Shown here one piece after another: positions 35,201 to 47,200 of a stretch of 64,000 nucleotides of DNA (position 1 is its first letter; each line of letters opens with the position of its first letter). Made by a program: the position numbers and the translations under genes. The stretch lies in NCBI GenBank assembly GCA_019095985.1, contig CM032668.1:21071639-21135638 (forward strand). Direction: 5' to 3'. Below the pieces are notes generated by a model. It ran no database searches. It was not told where the DNA came from and saw only the letters and a program-made list of their open reading frames with translations. This stretch comes from Streblospio benedicti. Lineage: Eukaryota; Annelida; Polychaeta; Spionida; Spionidae.

Positions 35201-38200
35201 TTATTTTTCACAAAGCCAAGTCAAAAAAAAAACAACCGATTCCATGGCTGCAACGCCCAACCTATGATTGTTACCTGGCAACAAAAAGGGGATACCATAG
35301 CAACATTTTAGCTTAACCGTGCATCTTTGCCTGGTAACCTCTTGCTGTCACATGGTACCCTTCAGTTTTAACCAATCTGTAGAGCTGATCTAATCCATTC
35401 TGGCCAAAATAAAACCCCCTTTTTGGTCAATTTAAATGAATACCAAGACCGCTTTTTTAGTCGTTCCTCTTCCATTGACCAGTCCTGTAGTAGAACTTCG
35501 AGGCGCGACACTTGGAATATCGACTCAAACTCCTCTTGGACAGGTTTTGAATAAACAAATATTAAAAGTCATAGCACCATTAAAAATATATAGGGTGAAC
35601 AGCCTTATTTCGGAACTTCAATTTTGGCCATTCACTAAAAAAAAACGTGTATGGCGTAATTTCAAATGATAACAAGCACTTTAAACAGTAAACTGTCGAA
35701 ACTGAAGGGGCGAAATTGGGCTGGTTTATCAATCAATTTCAAAATGACCATTTAAGGGGTTTGTTTTTCCCAAAATTCATAAAACCAATGGAATTGCTTT
35801 TTTCTTTTAAAAATATATCAAACGAATACAATATGTGACTAAAGTTCCACTAAACTTTCTCCAAATGGCCTACCCTGCTGTACAAGCACTTCCACCTAAT
35901 TCACCTCATTCATGAGCAATGCTTTATCTACAACCAGTATATACCAACATTTGCAGAGTGAGAAAAAGTTACATACAGACACGATGTAACTCTCCCAAAA
36001 CCTGCTCTTGACAAATTTCTGTTGCTGCAGGTGTGCGAAAATTGACCATGCAACATGACACAATCACTAAAACCCACTTTTGTTTTTTTAAACATTGTGG
36101 TCAGTTCTCACCTGATTAAACGCCTGATGGTGATCTTAAGTAGTTTATCTTTTCAAGATCTGTAACAATAATGTACATTAGTTATGAGTTTTTGCCAATC
36201 TTGCTTGTGAATTCAATTCTATTCTCTATGTCTCTCTCTTTCTCTCTGTTATGTATACCGGGTAGCAACTTAGCTCCTACCACTGTATTGACACAGCTGA
36301 AGACAGGTTTTACAACCCTATGCTTCCATTTTACTACATCAAGTGGCACTAACGGGATTCGAACTCACAACCCTAAGGTCAACTAAGTCAAAACAGTTGC
36401 AAGCCTGTAAAAGCTTAGGGGCGACCGTGGTGCTCACAATCTCTGATCACAAGCACGTAGTCAGGCAGGCGCCTTTCATTTTACACAATTCCCAGGGCTG
36501 CCAACCCGTCAATAGCCATTTCTGTACTCAGGATGCCCAAAATTAGTATTTTAGGGTATTCTTTGGAGCGACAAGCCGGGTTACAAAAATACTGGGTGTT
36601 CCATAAGTGCTGAACTGATTTGTATGTACTGAGGAAGGTAACCAATAAGGGCTTTTTAACTCCAATCACAAGCACACATATCTATGTTGAGATGCAGTTT
36701 GCTTTTTACTTCATAAAAAGTAATTATTAATAATACAGAAAGTGGGGTCTGTATTTTGAAAGTAGAATAGTATTTGGTATTTTTTTACCATTCATTAATG
36801 CATATCTGTACTACTTGCAGCCCTCCATTCTGAGGCGTGTTCATACTTGGCCAGCGGTAAAGCAATTAGCCTCTGCCATTGCTCATCATCTCTACATAAC
36901 CCCGAACATTTCAAAAGCCATGTGACAGTGTTCCAGCCTCTTTCTTTGAAAATTGATGGCCAGGGGCACACAATGCATCCTGTCTGGTTACAACTTTCCC
37001 GTCGCGAATTCAGTGATATATAGTGACTAACGCTGCAAGGCTACTAGGCTATATATAGTATCATAGGCGCCAAAAGTAGGTGTTGCGCAATATGATATAG
37101 GCAGCGTGTAATGTCTATCAGTTGTTGGTCTGAGGTCCTTGTCCGACACATAAAGACTGGTGTTAGCATTCTGTGAGTTCGATTCCATGGCCTTTCAAAT
37201 CTTTTGAGTCTCTGTCGCTGAGTTTTGTTTCACATGTAATAACATAATGTTGTGTATCTTGGATACATGTAAATTTTGAATTAAAAAAAATTTTACGTAC
37301 GACTGGCGGGTCGCCTGCGTCTCCCTGGAGCACACTGAGCGGGATGGAGCGGCGGTAGCCGATGATCTCCGACGTATGCGAGCTCCGGTGCCGCGAACCG
37401 CGCTGAAACACGCAACATCGAACATTTTACACGGAAAAAATAATATCATGTAGCATTAGAATTTTTTTTTTTAAATTCTGTTATCTTTTTTATTTTACTG
37501 CTTCCGTTTGCCTCCATGTATTTAACTATATACTTGGCGTGCCTGTCAAATTAAAGTAATTAAACTAAAATATGTGTGTATGTCTTTTACTAGAAGTTTC
37601 TATCTGCACACTTGCCAGTTGAAGGGGAAACATTTCCCCGAAACGTAGCGCTTTGTGTATGTAAAATGTAAGTTTCTGTGTCACCAACACAATGTTGATT
37701 TCTACATATTATGTGTGTATGTATGTGTATATGTACATTGTGTATTTGTGTATGTCTATCTTTTTCTGTCTCGTATATATTTTGGCCTGTTTGTGACTCA
37801 CCCTGAGCCCCGTGACCGGGTCATATTCAGCCTCGTAGTCAGAAACGTCAGTGTCTGAAACAAAATAAACAGTGGTCTATATACTCAATCCTTTTGCCCG
37901 AAGTTGTAGAAATATAACTATGATCTCTTCATAATTCAGTTATTGCATATTGTATGATACATGATTTTAGTTCCACAGTACTTTTCATTGTACTTGAAAT
38001 ATGTAAGGTTTGTTTAGGATACAAAATATATCCAACAAAAAAATTAATTGTTGGCTCTAAATATCCTATTTATACTCCAGCCATAACTTTGATGACAAAC
38101 AAACATAAGCCATTATCTGAACAAACATCAAAATAAAAGATCTGAAAAACATATATTGAAAAACGTATTTTTGTGGAGCCAGGATTCTATCACAAGAACA

Positions 38201-41200
38201 AAAGGGACTGTGGACCTGATTCTTCTGTAAACTTCTGGTCCCAAAAGCTACAGTAGAACCTCCAATTAAGACCACCTCTCTATTGAGACCACCTCTATAA
38301 TAGGACCACATTCACAGTCCCAAACCTCCATTAGCTACAAAAACAAACCTCTGTATAGACCACCTCTCTATTGAGACCACGTAGCACTGGTCCCAAAAGT
38401 GGTCCTAATGGAGACGTTCTACTGTATCTTTCTACGAATAGTCCTGGCTCTGATATCGATTCTGTGCGTGTAAAAGCGCCAGAGCAAATCTCTTTATTTT
38501 CTTGAAGAGGGACATCTATGATGTTAAAAAAGTTTGGGTAGACTTGTCAGATCCTGGAAGTTTTTGAAAAATTTAATGTTTTGTTAGAACTGCGTGAACC
38601 CAAAATCAGTGGGAAAAAAAAGGGGTAGGGGAGATAAAAACTGATGTAGAATGATGAAGAAATAACATATGACATCATCATATAAGCACTCAAATTGAAG
38701 GTTAGTGCATCAGCTACAATAATATGCAATAAAATGCGACTCACAGTAGCTGCGTCTGTCCCCGTCCAGGTCCTCGGCCGACGAGTCGCGGAAGTCGCGC
38801 TGCCGTCCGTGGCTCACGTACTCGATGTCGCTATGGTAACCGCCGTTGCGCGTGGCGTGGATGGGCAGCGTGACGGAGCGGTGGCCGCGCGTGTAGCCCG
38901 GCCGCGGCACTGCACAAGGGGGGGGAGGAGAGAGGCGGGATTAGAAACACGGTCAATCACTCAAAGCCTAACTAGATCTGGAGAGGCGATAATTATTACA
39001 GATTTAGAACACACTCGTTCATAATAATATCAGTCAATGAATCGATTGATCCTAAATTTATTTGAGCAGGCCCTAATAAGTATTCCTTGATTTGAGGGTG
39101 TGGCCTGGCTGCCCAGTCTATTTCTCAACCACCACCACCACCCTCCCCCCATTAAGCTTTTTTATCATGTGGATCTGTTTGATCCGTACCCAGATGTGGT
39201 AGATCTTTCTGCACGACTGTGGCCTACTATGGGAGCATGTAGTGTGGAAGGTGTACCATTTAAGATGTTTGACTTTTTATTTGTATATACGGTAATGTGA
39301 CTTGGATATTGTGACATTTTATGTAGCAGGGAGGGGGGGGAAGGGGAATTATTCATACACATAGTTGATAGGTGGCAGATCCAGCATTTTGTGGAAGGGA
39401 AATCTGATTTGAATCGTGTATTTAGTAGGTCAATAGTGACAAGGGCAGCATTGAATAATCATGATTTATTAGGATTAGATACTGCAAAATAACAGTACAT
39501 AAGGTATAGATTTTACAATAGCAAAAAATATAGAGGTTTTTAGGAACAAGAAGTTGATAAGGATTTGAGAGCCATCAATTGATAAAATTTTACACCATCT
39601 CAGAATCTGAATAACAAGGATGAAATCGAAAAAGATGCGGTTTGAGCTACGAATGAGTTTAAAGTCTAAGCTTAAACACTGTTAAAGGACTAAAGAGTTT
39701 GTTAAAGATTGCCCAGGTAATAGTTTTGACCAGATTGTAACAGAGAGTTGCTGTGGGGAAAAAAACAGATTTACCTGACTGAGAGGAACAATGAAAATTG
39801 TGGGAAAAAATGTTAAAATATTTTGGAACAATTCATACGTATATTCTAAAATGAGCATTGCCTTCTTTTCTTTTTTTTTTTTAGATGTTCAAAAAATCTA
39901 ATTGGCAAATATTCTATTTTACCATAATTATAAAAATTAAATAAAATAAATTTCAATAACAAAATTAAGTTCAGTCAGATGTGTTACACATCTAGGTTAA
40001 GTGTTACAAAAGAGGTAAATAACAAGTAGTTAAGTGTGTACTTAAGGAACTTATACCAAATTACCAATAAAGATGTTAGCTATTCTCAAGATCATTTTTT
40101 ATCAAGAAACTCATTAAAAAATAATATCAAAAATTAAATATAATGACAAACATACATGTACATTTTGAATTCACAAAAGTATGCGAACAATTAGATTTAT
40201 ACATTTGATAAACACAAAGAACAATTGGAATTTTCGTCTAAGATACATATGAACATAATTTGCATTCAATCATGCATCATCGTCATCTTAAAAAAATCAG
40301 ACATTAAATGTACAAATATAACATTGTAAAATATAGACGCCACTTTTCAAAACCAAGCATGCGTACGAAATAAAGACAATAGCCTAAACAGACGTGATTT
40401 TGCTCATCGATACAAATGGTGGGATCTGATTGGTTAGTTTACACTAGACCTGATTGTCATTGGTTACAGAATAATAATAAAAAGAAGCCATACACCGACT
40501 CACAGTAACAGGTACTTTATGAAATGTGTACTTCTGCAGTATTTGTCACTATAGAGTTCATGTGAGTACCGAAGTCGGAAAGCCTATCTATACAAAGAAA
40601 ATATATATAAAACACCAAGAGTTCTATAATCAAATCTTCCAAGTCAGCATCTTTCAAAATCAACGGATTATCACTTTGAAAAGATGAAAAAATAAAATAT
40701 ATTGAAAGTATGAGAAAATGAAAAATAAATGAAAAGAGTTTGCGCTGTAATGTTAAATATACAGTTGATTGATTATAGGGTTATAGAAGACAGCAATCCA
40801 AGATTATTTCACTGACTTGAAAAAAGGTTGCAGCACGCGACTAACAAAAACCATGGCGACACCACTTGTTTCCATGACAACTACCTGTTAGTAGCTAGTG
40901 ACTGATCTATTATAACTAACAAGTGCTGTTACCGTGGTGACCCATACAAGTCCATAACAACCGTGGTTGCTATGTTTACCTTTGAAGTTGGGAATGACGT
41001 TTTTGGGAACTTCGTAACCACGACGATCCACTAGTAGATGATAGACAGATGGAAGGAGAACGCAAAAAGACGAGAAAAACATTTAATTAAAACAAATCAC
41101 CGTAATTTCTGGCTGGAAGCCAAGTCGTCTTGAGAGAGAATATACCGTTTGGAACTTGTTCTTTTTCATATTGATAGTATGATTTTTAGGGTGAAATTTT

Positions 41201-44200
41201 GTATATGAAAATTTTTGATCAACATAAAATAGATACAAGTTCCGTCTGGTTCCAAAAAGTTAATAATTTCATGCTCTGTAATTTTGTGGTGCCTTATTTT
41301 TAACCAGAACTACTTTAAGAATGTGCAAAAACAGTAAAGGTGCATTTCAGATTAAAGTTTCAACTAGAAATTAGTTTTAATCAATTTATTCTTAATTTTG
41401 AACTTTTTTTAATAAGAATCATCCATAGTCCATATTAGAATTCAAATTGCTGAATAATAGGATTCAAAGTATATGAATTTCTTTCAAACATTTATGAATT
41501 AAAAATCATGCATGATTCTTCATGCTTTTTCCACTAAAGTTTTTCAATAAGCTTAATATGAAACTCATAGAAGGTGGGTAGAATATAAAACATTTTCAAT
41601 GAACAACCAAGATCTTCAATTTCTAGAATAGTTTGATGAATTCTTTAAAAGTAACATGCAAGTTAGTAAAACTAGTTTGGATAATCTAGAAATTTGTAAC
41701 AATCAAAGACGTTCCCCAGCCTCTGAACTATGTAGGAAGCTATTCAACGATTTAGAATCTAAGTTTAAACAAGCATTAAACTAAAATGAATTCCATGCAA
41801 TAAATCATCATTCAAATTCTACATAAGACACCAATGCTACGTTAGCATATAGCAAAATGAAAAATAAAATAAATAAAACAAGCTCAAAAAGCAGCTACTT
41901 TACTCTAGCCACACTTAAACTAAATAAATAATACTTTAGTAGCAAAAATATGCTTTTTCCCCGTAAATATCCACTCAGCCATTTAGCACCACAACCTTCA
42001 TTTTCTTTCTACTTTAAACATGTTTCCTTTTGAAAACGAAATATATGATTTTGTCAATTAACCTTTGTGTGGCCCACTTTTGACGACCTTGACCTACCTG
42101 GAAAGTTGCCAATAGGCAGCGTGGCAGTGCGGTATTTTTTGCCAGAAAGTAGGTCATCCATGGAGTGTAGCCGCGGCCGGTATTCTGAGTCGCGAGACGG
42201 CGCTGTAAACAAACCACAAACAGTTACCACGACAACAACAAGCAAAACAGCATGCAGCAGACGACACTTTGAAATTATAAAAACTGCGCTGATTGAGGCT
42301 TCTTTTTGTAATTCTCGATATTTAAAAAAAATGAATAAAAAATGCCATTGAAAAAAATGAAAACAGACACTTCACGAAGGCTCTTATCACATTGTGTAAA
42401 TGAAATGCAATTTAAAAAAATATAACAAACTAGCCATGCATGAGCTATATTTATACTTTGTAGCCAACTATTACCTATTATCTAAGTACATTACTAAGAA
42501 ATGTATCTCACAATATACTATGGTGTTTCCTAAGTCATAATTTTAACAAAAAAAAATCCAGCTTTTGAAAGTCCGTTTCAAAAACAAGGATTCAAAATAA
42601 AAATTTGCAAAAAATATACATTAATATTAAAAAAAGGTTTATTTTTTACATCTGCATCTGCAAAAGAAGTGCGCGCGTGTGTGTGTGTGTGCGTGTGATA
42701 CTCACAAGCAAAGACGTGCACATCGTATCGCGTCTTGTAGTATGGCTCCTTGTCGGCTGCGGGTGTTCGGGACGCGGACACCGGGTCCAGTGGTGGCGAC
42801 TCCGCCCGTGACCGCCCAGGTTCTTTCAGCACCATCTGCAGCACACGAGTCAATTGTTAAAAAATGACAGTCACTAGATTTACGTATTGGGGATGGTGAA
42901 CTTGTGTCTCATTACAATAGAGTTTTCATTTCCACCAGACTGTTCCGTCAGGTTTTTTAATAGGGGACTCTGAAAGGTATTGTCCTTGAGGATCATCTGC
43001 ATTCCTCCCCAGCCATTTATATTACTACTTATGTGTTTTTAAATATTTTGTGTTTTTATGATTATTGTAAATTGCATGAATTTTATATCATTAATATTTC
43101 TGTACATATGGCGAAATGAATAAATAAATTAAAAAAAGTCACTATCACTACTAATTCAGTCCACCAGGGGATGACTCTTTAACAGATAGATTTTATTTGT
43201 GCTATTCTAAAGGTTCATTCTGTCTAAACATAAACACATCACTTGCCAAGAAGCCTACTTTTCCCCCTATACTCTACACTTTATTTATAAAAATGGACGG
43301 TTAGCTGCCAATTACAACGTAGCAGCATTTAACAGAATTCCTCCTTGAGATTACACAACAATATTGAGGTCTATCTAACGGTGAATAATCTAGAAATTGG
43401 CAACAATGAGTCCCTAAGGACTTGCTTATTTTGAAACAACAGGTCCAAGGGCCAAACACAATGAGTCCTCACATACTTAACCATAACAAAGTATAAATAT
43501 TTTACAGTGTATGGGTCCAGTAAATGCACAATTTTTAATTTGTTGCATCCTATTGAAAAACACTGAGTCGTGGACTCGGGACCGTACTCTCATTGTTGGT
43601 GTACATGACACTGACCTTGGCGGCGCCGGAAACGTCCTTCATCTTCTCGAGCTCGTCCACCTCGCGCTGAGTCTTGGGGTCGAGCGGCTTCAGCTCGGGC
43701 TCGTCGTCCGACTCGTAGTCCTCGTACTCCACCTGGAGGCAGACAGGGAGACGGTCAGATAGAGCGACAGAGAGGCAGACAGGGAGACGGTCAGATAGAG
43801 CGACAGAGAGGCAGACAGGGAGACGGTCAGATAGAGCGACAAAGAGGCAGACAGGGAGACGGTCAGATAGAGCGACAAAGAGGCAGACAGGGAGACGGTC
43901 AGATAGAGCGACAAAGAGGCAGACAGGGAGACGGTCAGATAGAGCGACAGAGAGGCAGACAGGGGACGACAGGTCAGATACAGCAACAAAGAGGCAGACA
44001 GGGAGACGGTCAGATAGAGCGACAGAGAGGCAGACAGGGAGGCGGTCAGATAGAGCGACAAAGAGGCAGAGACACGGTCAGATACGAAAAGAGGCAGACA
44101 GGGAGATGGTCAGATAGAGCGACAAAGAGGCAGACAGGGAGACGGTCAGATAGAGCGACAGAGAGGCAGACAGGGAGACGGTCAGATAGGGCGACAAAGA

Positions 44201-47200
44201 GGCAGACAGGGAGATAGGCAGGCACACACACACACAGCTGCTGATGATGATGTTATCATTGGGCTGGTACTCCTTACACTGCACCTGGAACACTTCATTT
44301 ACAGAGGGACAGTCACACAACTGTTCATACTCAACATGAAACATTTCAGGTAGATGGTCACACAGTCATTCAGTCACACAAACATAGACAACTCGCCGAT
44401 GTGAAAGTTGTTCTCAGATTGCACCTGCAAACATGGAAAGGAGACCATCAGTCAGAGACAAATTGATTTGACAAAGCACTCATGATGACATAATGACTTT
44501 TAAATTACGGTAGATATACAATACAATACAATATGAATTTCTATAGCGCAAATTCCACGAAGTGTTCATATACACTTGTAGGCCTCCTTAAACAAATGGT
44601 GTTTTAATTATGATTTTAAAATGGCAAGAATTTTTGTCATATGGACAGAGGAAGTATATTATAAGCTTGTACGTTTCTTTATAGACGGTCACATCATACC
44701 TTGACAACATTAGACGTGGGTGTGGTGGACGCGACTGACGTGTCGCCCTCGGTATCGGTGTGGTCTGTGTAGTAGTCGGTCTCCGTCTCTGAGAGTGTCC
44801 CGTCGGCGCGAACACGCCGACGACGCTTCTTCTTCTTGCCCTCACGCACTGCAGACACAAGGAAAAACTTGTAATACAATACGTTAAGAAGCGTGGTCTA
44901 TGTTTGATACAATTTGTAGACAAGTCGTCTACTTTTTTTTAAGTTTTGCACTGGACACGAGAGAAAAAACTTATATTATAATACATTAGGAAGAGTGGCC
45001 TACATATGATACCATTTATAGACAAGTCGTCTACTTCCTAAAGTTTTTGATCATTGAAATGTACTATACACTTATCTCTATATAAAAATGTAAAAAAAGA
45101 TCATGATAGGATTGAATAACAAAGAGTTTACAAAATTCTCCAGAAAATCCATCCAAACCTGGTGATTTATTATTCTATTTATCAATTCTTCACACGTAAA
45201 GGATCACAATATGATCATTTTGTTATGAATGAAGCATGGATGCACAAAACTTTTTTTTTTTTCATATGAACATTTATACCAAAGAGATACTTAATTCATA
45301 GTAAGATCAATGATTCCAAGAAGACCAGTGTGGTTTCAGGATAACTCTCTAAGAAAACTGTCATTTGAGCCATGGTTTTTAACCTGGTTCCGGTGGCAGA
45401 GTGGACTAGTGAGTTAGCCTGAACTGCTAGGCGATTTGGTGCCGTATGGTCGTGGGTTCGAACCCCACCAGAGACTATGTGATATAGTCCTTACCTGACT
45501 TGGAGTCCTAAGTCTAATGACTTAATTACATATGAACATTTATACAGGCTGATCACACTCACATAGCTCTGGGTAGGCTGCGGCTGCGGCGGGGGGACTG
45601 GGCCAGTCCTCTCTCTCTATGGGCGGGGGGCGCCACTCCTCCCTCTGGGCGTTGGGGTAGTGCTGCATCTTGATCACGTCCATGCTCTTGATCGGGCGAG
45701 TACGGCTCCTTGTTCTTGGCCACGCGCTGGTACAGGGTCTCGCCGGCACTGGCGCCGGCTCCGGGGGAGGAGGCGGCGTCTCCTGCAGCGCACAAACACA
45801 CAGTGAGGGAGAGAGAGCACAGACATGGGGGCTCGTAGAGAATCAACGTGCTGCCTTGAAGGTAGTATAAAACATGGAGTGAGGGAGGCATTCACCGCCA
45901 GATTATAGGAGACATGGCGGCTCATAGGTTTTTAGGTAATGAGTACAAATGTACAAATGTAATGGATGGCAATTGACACAATTAGTAGTATTTAGTTTGC
46001 TAGTAGCCTTTGTCAAATTCATAGTGAGATATGAGGGTCCATTGGGGAATCTGCACTAACAGACAGTGAGCAGTTCAATCACGTAGTTCTTTGGAACGCA
46101 ATACACAGAGGCTTCTTCATGCAAAGGGATTATAATGGAAGAAGTTTGTGTTTGTTAACTTGGGTGTCAGGCGATAATTTGTCAATCAATAAACATTATT
46201 TAAGCTGTCATTGACAAAACAAACGTAATTACAGTATTACATACAATCAACACAATCATAATATGATAAAATGCTTTTAAAAAAGTAAATAGACATAAAA
46301 TGATAGCTAAAATTTAAAAAAATAAAGAGGTAAAAGAGTGAAAAAAGACTCACAATGCCATCACCAGTTTGATATTAAAGACACCTAACAATATAGAAGT
46401 CTCAATCAGCCAATAAGAATTATGGCCAATTGGACGGAAGTTGTTTTTAAGTTGTTACAACAGAAACAACAACATTGAGAAAACACTACATGAATGCTCA
46501 TAATCTAACTACTAATAGTTTACATAACATATCTTACTCTACCAACTACTATCAAGAAAACTTTGAAAGTTTAAAAATTCCAACAACACGAAAATATTCA
46601 AAATGGATACTTGTAAACATTTATGCACAATAAATTAAATATCTCATACTCATAAAAGTGAAGGGAAGTGGGAAACATATTCACCAAAAAGGCATAACAG
46701 ATATGAAATATCGGAAAACGAATTGTAGTTTTAAAAGCTTGCTGTCAACTAATGTCGGAGTTTGACTGACTGCTTTGGTCCATTTCTTATAAAATACAGA
46801 TAGTCAGATAAACGAAAAAAGTAAACTGTCTGCATGTTGTACGAATGTACATTAAAGTCACGACAGCCAGATGTTTTATCGGCTAATCAGTATGAGACAT
46901 TTAACTGTATTGCTCTGACACCGACGCAGTACAACACTACTATCTGCTAGCACTGACGGAAGTGATCTGTCAAACTACATCAATAAGCGTTCACAAGTTT
47001 TCTCTATGTTTTGATTGCAAAATATATTCTAGTCTATCATACATGAGACCTGGAAAATCCCACACATGCTACCTTGGTAAACGCGGAAATCTAATATGAT
47101 TATTTTGCTAGGACTGAACTCTGTTCAAAACAACAAAAACAAAAACAAAAAACGTTTCAACTTTGAAATGAGTAACTCTTTTGAAAGAGTCAAAACGTTG

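Larger units (their letters stand above)
31548..38463. repeat. Tandem segmental duplication of the abLIM 3' end (A 31548-34993, B 34994-38463)
   Basis: Both copies run from GACGTTGGTTTCAACATTTA through the headpiece exon, the preceding exon, a microsatellite-like CTCTCTTTCTCTCTGT, the RGSR exon, the DTDVS exon and a pogo-like MITE, to CTGATATCGATTCTG. Copy B's left half (34994-36450) differs by many short deletions. Its right half (37240-38463) is very similar to copy A. Copy B also carries a stretch at about 36440-37150 with no match in A. Confidence 0.9.

Noticed and set aside
43690-44344. Open frames with [12 protein letters not shown] repeats
   Set aside because: They result from the 36-bp minisatellite unit being a multiple of three; the real exon is 43616-43732 on the same strand.
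44262-44425. Exon-like pieces (CATGTTGAGTATGAACAG; GCAGGTGCAATCTGAG) resembling the start of exon 43616-43732
   Set aside because: They have weak similarity to the acceptor and VEYE start, but no consistent donors and poor coding continuity. They are probably old fragments of the sequence that seeded the minisatellite.
45388-45475. Functional tRNA-Ser or tRNA-Leu gene
   Set aside because: A and B boxes are present, but the acceptor and anticodon stems do not pair cleanly, so a SINE is more likely.
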